Of a stretch of DNA of 28,371 nt, positions 6,288-15,636 are shown piece by piece. The notes under the pieces were generated by a model. It ran no database searches and was not told where the DNA came from. It saw nothing but the letters and a program-made list of their open reading frames with translations. Made by a program: the position numbers and the translations under genes. The stretch is taken from the NCBI GenBank assembly GCA_035303885.1, contig DATGRE010000094.1, positions 1-28,371 on the forward strand, in the 5' to 3' direction. Source of the stretch: Zeimonas sp035303885. GTDB lineage: Bacteria; Pseudomonadota; Gammaproteobacteria; Burkholderiales; Burkholderiaceae_E. The number at the start of each line of letters is the position of its first letter. Position 1 is the stretch's first letter.

Positions 6288-7382
6288 GTGCACGAGCTCG
6301 TCAACGACACCTTCCTGCGCGCGCTGCGGCGCCAGCCCACCGAGTACACGCCGATCTGGGTGATGCGCCAGGCCGGCCGCTATCTGCCGGAGTACAACGA
6401 GACGCGCAGGCGGGCGGGCAGCTTCCTCGCGCTGTGCAAGAACCCCGAGCTCGCCTGCGAGGTCACGCTGCAGCCGCTCGAGCGCTTCCCGCTCGATGCG
6501 GCGATCCTGTTCTCCGACATCCTCACGATCCCCGACGCGATGGGGCTCGGGCTGTATTTCGCCGAGGGCGAAGGGCCGCGCTTCGAACGGCCGGTCTGCG
6601 ACGAAGCGGCGGTCGCGAAGCTCTTCGTGCCCGATCCGTCGCAGGATCTTCGCTACGTGCTCGACGCGGTGCGCACGATCCGCTCGGCGCTCGCCGGCCG
6701 GGTGCCGCTGATCGGCTTCGCCGGCAGCCCGTGGACGCTCGCCTGCTACATGATCGAGGGTGGCTCCAGCCCCGATTTCCGGCGCACGAAGACGATGCTC
6801 TATTCGCGCCCCGACCTGCTCGAACGCATCCTCGCGGTGAACGCCGAGGCGGTCGCCGCCTACCTGAATGCGCAGATCGAGGCCGGCGCGCAGGTCGTGA
6901 TGCTCTTCGACTCCTGGGGCGGCGCCCTCGCCGACGGGGCATTCCAGCGCTTCTCGCTCGAGCCGATGCGCCGCGTGCTGCGCGCATTGCGCCCGGTGCC
7001 CGATCCGCAGGTGGCCGGCGCGGGGCTGCGCGTCCCCACCATCGTCTTCACCAAGGGTGGCGGGCAGTGGCTCGAGGAGCTCGCCGACCTGGGCTGCGAC
7101 GCGCTGGGCGTCGACTGGACGGTGAACCTGGGGCGGGCGCGCGAGCGGGTCGGCACGCGCTGCGCGCTGCAGGGCAATCTGGATCCGATCGCACTGCTGG
7201 CGGGCGAGGCGGCGGTGCGCGCCGAGGCGCAACGGGTGCTCGATTCCTTCGGCGCACCCGAGCCCGGCTACGGGCACGTGTTCAACCTCGGACACGGCAT
7301 CACGCAGTTCACGCCGCCCGAGAGCGTCGCCGCGCTCGTCGACACGGTCCATTCCTACAGCCGCCGACTGCGCGCTTCCTGA
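6288..7382 (+). CDS. hemE: Uroporphyrinogen decarboxylase
   Basis: HemE (EC 4.1.1.37) removes four carboxyl groups from uroporphyrinogen III to give coproporphyrinogen III in heme synthesis, in the cytoplasm. The 364-residue protein has the substrate-binding PIWVMRQAGRY at 22-32, ILFSDILTIPDAMG with the catalytic Asp77, GFAGSPWTLACYM near 144-156, and the C-terminal FNLGHGI block. Length is standard. The start is GTG at 6288. No Shine-Dalgarno sequence precedes it, and a -10-like TAGAAT ends six bases upstream, suggesting leaderless translation. Position 6288 fits the family N-terminus, and no better start is nearby. priA follows on the same strand after a 327-base gap. Confidence 0.97.
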   Translation: MHELVNDTFLRALRRQPTEYTPIWVMRQAGRYLPEYNETRRRAGSFLALCKNPELACEVTLQPLERFPLDAAILFSDILTIPDAMGLGLYFAEGEGPRFERPVCDEAAVAKLFVPDPSQDLRYVLDAVRTIRSALAGRVPLIGFAGSPWTLACYMIEGGSSPDFRRTKTMLYSRPDLLERILAVNAEAVAAYLNAQIEAGAQVVMLFDSWGGALADGAFQRFSLEPMRRVLRALRPVPDPQVAGAGLRVPTIVFTKGGGQWLEELADLGCDALGVDWTVNLGRARERVGTRCALQGNLDPIALLAGEAAVRAEAQRVLDSFGAPEPGYGHVFNLGHGITQFTPPESVAALVDTVHSYSRRLRAS

Positions 7383-7454
7383 CCGCCTGCGCGGCGCCCG
7401 CGCCATTGCCGAAATCGCGGAAAACGGACCGCCCGATAGAGGGTGACCGCTGAC

Positions 7455-7463
7455 TTATACACA
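7455..7463 (+). promoter_or_regulatory. DnaA box, TTATACACA
   Basis: Matches the TTATNCACA consensus exactly; as I recall it is identical to the R2 box of E. coli oriC. It lies 73 bases after the hemE stop. Confidence 0.5.
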
Positions 7464-7533
7464 GAAACGGCCGAACCGCTGCAAGCCTTCGGAAAACGTC
7501 AACGACGCCGCTAGGGGTTTCCCAAGTGCTTGA

Positions 7534-7561
7534 TTTTTCAGAGGTTGACTCTGCTGAAAAA
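7534..7561. repeat. AT-rich nested inverted repeat
   Basis: TTTTTCAG (7534-7541) and CTGAAAAA (7554-7561) form an 8-bp dyad. A second nested dyad, CAGAG (7539-7543) and CTCTG (7549-7553), competes with it. There is no U-tract after the stem on either strand, so it is not a normal intrinsic terminator. It could be a melting or protein-binding element. Confidence 0.6.
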
Positions 7562-7618
7562 ATAAGCAACCCACCGGGAGCGTCGATGAATCGGGCGCCT
7601 GCGCGCGCTGTCGACGGT

Positions 7619-7653
7619 TTGTTCACAGTTTTGTCCACAGCTTTTGTGAACGA
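7619..7653. promoter_or_regulatory. Cluster of two DnaA-like boxes plus an inverted half-site
   Basis: TTGTTCACA (7619-7627) and TTGTCCACA (7631-7639) stand in tandem, 12 bases start to start, about one helical turn. GTTCACA (7621-7627) is also mirrored by TGTGAAC (7645-7651), so the second box sits inside a 31-base dyad. The priA start is 57 bases further on. Confidence 0.5.
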
Positions 7654-7709
7654 CCCTGAAAAGCGCTTTCAACCCGGGGGATTGGGAGCCGAAGTTAAAG
7701 CAAAGTCTG

Positions 7710-9959
7710 ATGAACGCGCACGCTGACGCCGGCGACGCGGAAGCGGCCCCAGCAGACTTGCGTTTCGCCAGGGTGGCGATCGACGTGCCCGCCGCACAGC
7801 TCGGTGCGTCGTTGTTCGACTACGCGGTCGCCGGGCACGGCGGGGACGGCCCGCTCGCGGTCCGGGTCGGCGACTGGGTCGTCGTCCCGTGGGGCCGCAC
7901 CCGCCGCGTCGGACTGGTGATCGCGCTTTGCGATCGGCCCGAGGTCGACCCCGCGCGTGTTCGCGCGATCGAGTGCGTGCTCGACGACGCGCCGCCGCTG
8001 CCGCCCGCGTGGCTCGATCTCGTCGCGTTCGCCGCGCGCTACTACCACCGCGGCGTCGGCGAGGTCGCGCTGCCGGCGATTCCGAAGCTGCTGCGCGCAG
8101 CGCCTTCGGCTGCCCGAAGGGCAGGCGGCGCCACGCGCGGCGTACGAAGCTCGGCCGAGCGTGCCTCCGGCGCGCCGCGCGCACGGGTGTCGGCGCCGCG
8201 CGCACGGGTCTCGGCCTTCACGCGCGCACGCGCCCGCTGGGAGGCGCAGGCGGGGCCGGGCGCGTCGTCGCCGGAAGCGGTCCGAGGCGCTCCCCCGCTC
8301 ACCCCGGCGCAGCGATCGGTGCTCGCCGGCTGGAGCGCCGCCGCCGGGCACGCCGTGCACCTGCTGCACGGCATCACGGGCAGCGGCAAGACCGAGGTCT
8401 ACCTGCACTGGTTCGCCGGCGTGCTCGAGGCCGATCCCGATGCGCAGGTGCTGCTGCTCGTGCCCGAGATCGCGCTGACGCCGCAGCTGCACGCGCAGCT
8501 CGCCGCGCGCTTCCCGCACGAGCGCGTGGCCTTGCTGCATAGCGAGATGGCCGACGGCGAACGGGCCGCGCACTGGCTCGCCGCCGTCGAGGGCCGGGCG
8601 CGCGTCGTGCTCGGCACGCGCCTCGCGGTGCTCGCGCCGCTGCCCGCGCTCGCCGCGATCGTCGTCGACGAGGAGCACGACGCGTCGTACAAGCAGCAGG
8701 AGGGCGTGCGCTACTCCGCGCGCGATCTCGCGATCGCCGCCGCGGCGCAGCGCGGCATTCCGATCGTGCTCGGCTCGGCGACGCCTTCGCTCGAGAGCTG
8801 GTTCGCGGCGCGCCGCGGCCGCTACCGCGTGCATGCGCTGCACGAGCGCATCGGCGGCGCGGCCCTGCCGGTCGTCGAGTGCGTCGATCCGCGCGGGGAG
8901 AAGCTGCGGCATTCGCTCGCGCCGCGCGTCGTCGAGGCGATCGACGTGACGATCTCGCGCGGCGAGCAGGCGCTCGTCTTCGTCAACCGGCGGGGGTATG
9001 CGCCGGTGCTCGCCTGCTCCGCCTGCGGCTGGCTGAGCCGTTGCGCGAACTGCTCGGCGTACCGCGTGCTGCACCGGATCGACCGCTTCGTCCGGCCCGG
9101 CGAAGCGACGCCGCCGCGCAGCGCCAGGGGCCCGGCGCGCTACCGGCTCGTCTGCCATCATTGTGCCGCCGAGCAACCGGTGCCCCGGACGTGTCCGGAC
9201 TGCGGCAACGTCGATCTCGAGGCCCTCGGGCGCGGCACGCAGCGGCTCGAGGAGGCGCTCGCCGAGCTCTTTCCCGGCCGGCGCATCGCGCGACTCGACC
9301 GCGACGTCGCGCGCCGGCGCGGGGCCGCGCAGCAGGTGCTCGACGCGGCACACGCCGGCGAGGTCGACCTGCTCGTCGGCACGCAGATGCTCGCGAAGGG
9401 GCACGATTTCCGCCGCCTGACGCTCGTCGTCGCGCTCGACGTCGATGCCGGGCTATACGCGGCCGACTTTCGCGCGCCCGAGCGGCTGTTCGCGACGCTG
9501 ATGCAGGTCGCCGGACGCGCCGGCCGCAGCGGCCGCGCGAGCCGGATGCTCGTGCAGACGCGCTTTCCCGGTCATCCGCTGTTCGCGTTCCTCGCGCGTC
9601 ACGACTACGCCGGTTTCGCCGACCGCCTGCTCGCCGAACGACGCGAGACCGGCCTGCCGCCCTACCGGCACCAGGCGATGCTGCGTGCCGAGGCGCCGCA
9701 GCTCGCCGACGCCGTCGGATTCCTCGAGACCGCGCGCACGCTCGCCGCGGAGCTCGATGCGGCGGGCTACGGCGTGCGCGTCTTCGACGTCGTGCCGATG
9801 TCGATGAGCCGGCTGCAGGGCCGCGAGCGCGCGCAGCTGCTCGTCGAGGCCGACCGGCGCGCGCCGCTGCATCGCTTCCTGTCGACCTGGATCGACGCGC
9901 TGCGCGTGCGCACGCCGCGCCCGGCCTGGCAGCTCGACATCGATCCGCTCGAGATCTGA
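7710..9959 (+). CDS. priA: Primosomal protein N' (replication restart helicase PriA)
   Basis: PriA is a 3'-5' helicase that recognises stalled forks and reloads the replisome. The 749-residue protein has the N-terminal 3'-DNA-binding domain (about 20-120, starting RVAIDVP and containing LFDYAV). The Walker A is GITGSGKT (221-228) and the DEEH box is at 320-323, with GSATPSLES near 355-363. Eight zinc-binding cysteines follow (436, 439, 445, 448, 482, 485, 495, 498), and the C-terminal half carries the helicase motifs GTQMLAKGHDF and QVAGRAGRSGR. Two oddities: an Arg/Ala-rich linker of about 65 residues (131-196) before the helicase core, and about 20 extra residues inside the zinc region (456-478). 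Ribosome binding site is weak; GGGAG lies about 20 bases upstream. Confidence 0.96.
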   Translation: MNAHADAGDAEAAPADLRFARVAIDVPAAQLGASLFDYAVAGHGGDGPLAVRVGDWVVVPWGRTRRVGLVIALCDRPEVDPARVRAIECVLDDAPPLPPAWLDLVAFAARYYHRGVGEVALPAIPKLLRAAPSAARRAGGATRGVRSSAERASGAPRARVSAPRARVSAFTRARARWEAQAGPGASSPEAVRGAPPLTPAQRSVLAGWSAAAGHAVHLLHGITGSGKTEVYLHWFAGVLEADPDAQVLLLVPEIALTPQLHAQLAARFPHERVALLHSEMADGERAAHWLAAVEGRARVVLGTRLAVLAPLPALAAIVVDEEHDASYKQQEGVRYSARDLAIAAAAQRGIPIVLGSATPSLESWFAARRGRYRVHALHERIGGAALPVVECVDPRGEKLRHSLAPRVVEAIDVTISRGEQALVFVNRRGYAPVLACSACGWLSRCANCSAYRVLHRIDRFVRPGEATPPRSARGPARYRLVCHHCAAEQPVPRTCPDCGNVDLEALGRGTQRLEEALAELFPGRRIARLDRDVARRRGAAQQVLDAAHAGEVDLLVGTQMLAKGHDFRRLTLVVALDVDAGLYAADFRAPERLFATLMQVAGRAGRSGRASRMLVQTRFPGHPLFAFLARHDYAGFADRLLAERRETGLPPYRHQAMLRAEAPQLADAVGFLETARTLAAELDAAGYGVRVFDVVPMSMSRLQGRERAQLLVEADRRAPLHRFLSTWIDALRVRTPRPAWQLDIDPLEI
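8172..8213. repeat. 21-base tandem repeat in the priA linker
   Basis: Two near-identical 21-base units beginning at 8172 and 8193 encode APRARVS twice. They lie in the basic linker between the DNA-binding domain and helicase core of PriA, and the frame is preserved. Confidence 0.8.
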
Positions 9960-9982
9960 GGGACGCTGCTGCGACTCACCGG

Positions 9983-10003
9983 GGCGTGGCTGCGACGCAC
10001 GCC
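9983..10003. terminator. Weak hairpin between convergent priA and ABC operon
   Basis: GGCGTG (9983-9988) pairs with CACGCC (9998-10003) over a 9-base loop, followed on the plus strand by GGTTTCGGT. It lies in the 73-base gap between two convergent stops. The stem is short, so the assignment is tentative. Confidence 0.3.
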
Positions 10004-10032
10004 GGTTTCGGTAGCGGAAAGGCGCGCCGTCT

Positions 10033-12092
<2,060 letters not shown>

Positions 12093-12102
12093 GGCGGCGA
12101 CC

Positions 12103-12984
12103 TCACAGGCGACGGGCGACGCGCGGATCGAGCAGGTCGCGCAGCCCGTCGCCCAGCAGGTTGATCGAAAGCACGGTGAGCCCGAGGAACAGGCCCGGGA
12201 ACAGGATGATCCCGAACGCGAGCTGAACGACGGCGCGGCCCTCGGCCATCATGTTCCCCCAGCTCGGGATCTCGGGCGGAGTGCCGGCGCCGAGGAAGCT
12301 CAGGTACGCCTCGAAGATCACCGCCGATGCGCAGATGAACGTCGCCTGCACGATCAGCGGCGTCACCGTGTTCGGCAGCACGTGCCGCAGCAGGATCGCG
12401 TGGAAGCGCGTGCCGATCGCTTCGGCCGCCTGCACATACGGCTGTTCGCGGATGCTCAGCACCAGCGAGCGCACCAGGCGCACGACGCGCGGGATCTCGG
12501 GCACCGTGATCGCGAGTACCACGGTGCCGATGCTCGCACGCGTGAGCGTCATCAGTGCGACCGCGAGCAGGATGCCGGGGATCGCCATCATTCCGTCCAT
12601 GACGCGCATGACGATCGCGTCGGCCCAGCGATTGAAGCCGGACAGCAGGCCGATGACGACGCCGATCGAAGTCGCCAGCAGCGCGACGCCGATGCCGACG
12701 GTGAGCGAGACGCGTCCGCCCCACAGCGTGCGCGAGAACACGTCGCGGCCGAGCGCGTCGGTGCCGAACCAGTGCTGCGCCGACGGCGGCTTGAGCCGCT
12801 GCAGCGCGTTCATCTCGGTCGGATCGTACGGCGCGAGCCACGGCGCGGCGAGCGAGGCCATCGCAACGACGACCAGCAGCAGCCCGCCGACGGCGAGCAG
12901 CGGATGCCGACGCACGAAGGCCCGCCACGGCCGGCGTCGGGCCGCGTCGAGCCGTGCGGCGAGGCGATCGACGGTGACTTCCAT
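12103..12984 (-). CDS. ABC importer permease (DppC/OppC family)
   Basis: A 293-residue inner-membrane subunit. The N-terminal RRHPLLAVGGLLLVVVAMASLAAPWLAPYDP begins near residue 24; its first span and P-Y-D-P motif are typical of OppC_N proteins. HWFGTDALGRDVFSR follows, then five further hydrophobic segments with the EAA-loop sequence EAIGTRFHAILLRHVLPN that docks on the ATPases. The C-terminus is INLLGDGLRDLLDPR. The ATG at 12984 lies 11 bases after the stop of the DppB-type gene. Together with that subunit it forms the transmembrane channel of the importer. Confidence 0.94.
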   Translation of the reverse strand: MEVTVDRLAARLDAARRRPWRAFVRRHPLLAVGGLLLVVVAMASLAAPWLAPYDPTEMNALQRLKPPSAQHWFGTDALGRDVFSRTLWGGRVSLTVGIGVALLATSIGVVIGLLSGFNRWADAIVMRVMDGMMAIPGILLAVALMTLTRASIGTVVLAITVPEIPRVVRLVRSLVLSIREQPYVQAAEAIGTRFHAILLRHVLPNTVTPLIVQATFICASAVIFEAYLSFLGAGTPPEIPSWGNMMAEGRAVVQLAFGIILFPGLFLGLTVLSINLLGDGLRDLLDPRVARRL

Positions 12985-12995
12985 GATGGGCGCTC

Positions 12996-13934
12996 TCAGT
13001 ACCGGATGCGGGGATCGAACACGGTGTAGAGCAGGTCGATCACGAGATTGACGAACACGTAGACCGCCGAGGTGACCAGCACGATGCCCTGGATCACCGG
13101 GTAGTCCCGGCGCAGCACCGAGTCGACGGTGAGCCGTCCGATGCCCGGGATCGCGAACACGCTCTCGGTGACGATGACGCCGCCGAGCAGCAGCGCGATG
13201 CCCAGTCCGATCGTCGTCACGATCGGCACCGCCGCGTTCTTCAGCGCGTGGCGCAGCAGCAGGCGCAGGCTTCCGACGCCTTTCGCGCGGGCCGTGCGGA
13301 TGTAGTCCTCGCCGAGGACTTCGAGCATCGTCGCGCGCGTCATGCGAGCGATCAGCGCGGTGTAGATCAATCCGCCGCTCAGCACGGGCAGGATCAGGTG
13401 CCGGATGAACGGAACGAAGCCTTCCGAGAGGCTGCGAAAGCCCTGCACCGGCAGCAGCGGCCACTGGATTGCGAAGCCGAACATCAGCAGGTAGCCGATC
13501 AGGAACACCGGCATCGAGAACGCGAGCACGGCGAGCGCCATGATCGCGTGGTCGATCCAGGTGCCGGCCTTCCAGGCGGCGACGATGCCCATCGGCAGGG
13601 CGAGCACGACGGCGACGCCGATCGTCAGGAACGTGATCCACAGCGTCGGCTCGATGCGCTGCGCGATCATCGTCGTCACCGGCAGGCCGGTGAACACCGA
13701 CACGCCGAGGTCGCCCTGCAGCAGGCGCCACAACCAGCCGACGAACTGCTCAGGCAGCGGGCGGTCGAGGCCGAGCTGGCGGCGGATCCGTTCGATGTCG
13801 TCGCTGCTCGCGGTGTCGCCTGCGATGATCGCCGCCGGATCGCCCGGGCTCAGGTGCAGCAGCAGGAACACGATCACCGCGACGATGAAGAGCACCGGGA
13901 TCGCGGCGAGGATTCGCTTGAGGACGTACGTCAT
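12996..13934 (-). CDS. ABC importer permease (DppB/OppB family)
   Basis: A 312-residue permease with about six membrane spans. The N-terminus MTYVLKRILAAIPVLFIVAVIVFLLLHLSPGDPA is the usual first span followed by the PGDP motif. GDLGVSVFTGLPVT and the EAA loop VLGEDYIRTARAKGVGSLRLLLRHALKN are characteristic, and the protein ends with LLYTVFDPRIRY. Start ATG at 13934. It is separated from the upstream binding-protein gene by 95 bases holding two GC hairpins, a common arrangement that leaves binding protein more abundant than permeases. The 11-base gap to the DppC-type gene indicates co-transcription. Confidence 0.94.
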   Translation of the reverse strand: MTYVLKRILAAIPVLFIVAVIVFLLLHLSPGDPAAIIAGDTASSDDIERIRRQLGLDRPLPEQFVGWLWRLLQGDLGVSVFTGLPVTTMIAQRIEPTLWITFLTIGVAVVLALPMGIVAAWKAGTWIDHAIMALAVLAFSMPVFLIGYLLMFGFAIQWPLLPVQGFRSLSEGFVPFIRHLILPVLSGGLIYTALIARMTRATMLEVLGEDYIRTARAKGVGSLRLLLRHALKNAAVPIVTTIGLGIALLLGGVIVTESVFAIPGIGRLTVDSVLRRDYPVIQGIVLVTSAVYVFVNLVIDLLYTVFDPRIRY

Positions 13935-13949
13935 GGAGCTGGCTCGTCA

Positions 13950-14022
13950 CGACGCCCGGTGAACGACGGGCGTCGGGTTCCGCGCAATGCGGCCCGCTCG
14001 CGCGGCGGCGCGCGCGCGGGCC
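13950..14022 (-). terminator. Two tandem intercistronic hairpins (attenuating or mRNA-stabilising)
   Basis: CGACGCCCG (13950-13958) and CGGGCGTCG (13967-13975) make a perfect 9-bp stem with an 8-base loop. GGCCCGC (13991-13997) and GCGGGCC (14016-14022) make a second stem with a GC-rich interior. Both follow the binding-protein stop (14030) in transcript order and precede the permease genes. With no U-tract, they are better read as partial attenuators or 3'-end stabilisers than as full terminators. Confidence 0.5.
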
Positions 14023-14029
14023 GGCTCGA

Positions 14030-15634
14030 TCACTTCTTCTCGACGTTCCACATCACCGGGATGCCGACCGCGAGAAGGCCGTCGAGGTCGCTGCGATACG
14101 CCATCGGCTGGAAGAACTGGCCGAAGTTCACGTAGGGCACGAACTCGTAGGCGCGCTTCTGGATCGCCTCGGTGATCTGCATGCGGCGCGCCGCGTCGGT
14201 CTCGCGCGCCCAGTCCATGCGCAGCTTCTCGAGCTCGGCATCGCAGGGCCAGCCCGAGGGGGCCGCGTCGCACGAGCCCTGGATGTAGGCGTTGACCACC
14301 GGCGAGACGACGTCGAAGCCGACCGAGTAGGTGTGGAAGATGTGCCAGCCGCCCTTGTCGGGTGTCTCTTTCACGGCGCGCCGGCTCAGCAGCGTGCTCC
14401 AGTCCATCGCCTGCGCTTCGACGTTCAGGCCCATCTTCTTCAGGTTCTGCACGGTGACCATCGCGGCGGCCGCCTGCACCGGCGGGTCGCTGGGCGTGAG
14501 CACGACGATCTTCTCGCCGTTGTAGCCGGCCTCCTTCATCAGCTGCTTCGCCTTCTCGAGGTTCTGCCCGGCCAGGACCGCGTCGCCGCCGGCATCGGTG
14601 GCCCACGGCGCGCCGCACATGAAATACGCCGCGCAGCTCTTCAGCCGGTATTTCTCGGGGAAGCCCGCCGCCGCCAGGTATTCCTCCTGGTTCACCATGT
14701 GCACGAGCGCCTGGCGCGCCTTCGGGTTGTCGAACGGCGGATGCAGGTGGTTCGGACGCAGCCAGCCCTGGCTGCCCAGCGGATCGGCCGCGAGCTTCAC
14801 GTTCGGCGACTTCTCGAGCAGCGCGATGAAGTCGGCCTGCGGCAGCTCGAAGATGTCGACCTCGCCGTTGTTGAACGCGGCGAGCGCCGTGTTCTGGTCG
14901 GGGATGTAGATCCACTCGACGCGGTCGACCTTGACGACCTTGCCGCCGGCGAGTCCGTCGGCCGGCTCGCTGCGCGGCACGTAGTTCGGGTTCTTCACGT
15001 AGACGACCTTGTTACCGGGAACCCATTCGTCCTTCTTGAAGATGAACGGACCCGAGCCGGTCGTGTCGGTGATCTGCTGCGTGGGATCGGTTTTCGCGAT
15101 GCGCTCGGGCATCATGAACGGAACGTTCGACGACGGCTTGCCGAGCGATTCGAGCACGAGGCCGAACGGCTCCTTCAGTGTCAGCGTGAAGGTTCGCTCG
15201 TCGACCACGTCGAGCGAGGCGGTGGCTGCCATCAGCAGCCGCCCCGAGACGTCGCGCGCGCCCCAGCGGCGGATCGACGCGACGCAGTCGGCCGCCGTCA
15301 CCGGCGCGCCGTCGTGCCATTTCAGTCCTTCGCGCAACGTGAACGTGTATTTCAGGCCGTCCGGCGACACGCTGTGCGTGTCGACCATCTGCGGGCGGAT
15401 CTCGCCGTTGGAGTCCTGCGAGAACAGCGTGTCGTAGATCATGTACCCGTGGTTGCGGGTGATGTACGACGGGTTCTGGATCGGATCGAGGATCTTCAGG
15501 TCGCCGCCCGGGATCATCCGAACCACCTTTTCGGCCGCCTGCGCGCCGGGGCTGGAAAGCGGGCCGAAGACGGCGGCGGCGAGCAATGCCGCGGGCAATG
15601 CGCGCCCGAGTCGTTTCAGGAATCTCCTCCTCAT
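14030..15634 (-). CDS. ABC importer substrate-binding protein (SBP_bac_5, peptide/opine type)
   Basis: A 534-residue periplasmic binding protein. Residues 1-33 form a signal peptide: basic MRRRFLKRLGR, hydrophobic AALLAAAVFGPL, and a likely cut after GAQA. There is no lipobox Cys, so it should be free in the periplasm. The mature part has the family-5 pattern: ILDPIQNPSYITRNHGYMIYDTLF, the conserved YTFTLREGLKWHDGAPVTAADC, and GSGPFIFKKDEW. The ATG at 15634 was chosen because AAAGGAG lies seven bases upstream; an ATG at 15640 sits too close to that site. It begins two bases after the stop of the carbamoylase gene. The ligand could be a peptide or, given its neighbours, an N-carbamoyl amino acid or related ureido compound. 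Confidence 0.93.
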   Translation of the reverse strand: MRRRFLKRLGRALPAALLAAAVFGPLSSPGAQAAEKVVRMIPGGDLKILDPIQNPSYITRNHGYMIYDTLFSQDSNGEIRPQMVDTHSVSPDGLKYTFTLREGLKWHDGAPVTAADCVASIRRWGARDVSGRLLMAATASLDVVDERTFTLTLKEPFGLVLESLGKPSSNVPFMMPERIAKTDPTQQITDTTGSGPFIFKKDEWVPGNKVVYVKNPNYVPRSEPADGLAGGKVVKVDRVEWIYIPDQNTALAAFNNGEVDIFELPQADFIALLEKSPNVKLAADPLGSQGWLRPNHLHPPFDNPKARQALVHMVNQEEYLAAAGFPEKYRLKSCAAYFMCGAPWATDAGGDAVLAGQNLEKAKQLMKEAGYNGEKIVVLTPSDPPVQAAAAMVTVQNLKKMGLNVEAQAMDWSTLLSRRAVKETPDKGGWHIFHTYSVGFDVVSPVVNAYIQGSCDAAPSGWPCDAELEKLRMDWARETDAARRMQITEAIQKRAYEFVPYVNFGQFFQPMAYRSDLDGLLAVGIPVMWNVEKK

Positions 15635-15636
15635 GG

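Larger units (their letters stand above)
7383..7709. other. DnaA-box-bearing AT-rich intergenic region (oriC-like or DnaA-regulated)
   Basis: A 327-base gap with no convincing gene. It is much richer in A+T than its surroundings (about 40% GC over 7521-7570 and 46% over 7621-7670). It carries TTATACACA at 7455-7463, TTGTTCACA at 7619-7627, TTGTCCACA at 7631-7639 and an inverted, weaker TCGTTCACA at 7645-7653. It also has an 8-bp dyad at 7534-7561 and the palindrome AAAGCGCTTT at 7660-7669. These are the ingredients of a bacterial replication origin, or of a DnaA-controlled promoter for priA. hemE flanks oriC in Caulobacter, but in many Betaproteobacteria oriC lies at dnaA-dnaN, so the role is open. 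Confidence 0.45.

Noticed and set aside
7526..7726. A 66-codon open frame in the hemE-priA gap
   Set aside because: No ribosome binding site, no recognisable family, and it runs into priA in another frame; the region's dyads and 9-mers explain it better.
12985..13731. N-terminal extension of the DppC-type permease frame
   Set aside because: It overlaps the DppB-type gene out of frame and has no membrane-span pattern; the conserved DppC N-terminus begins at 12984.
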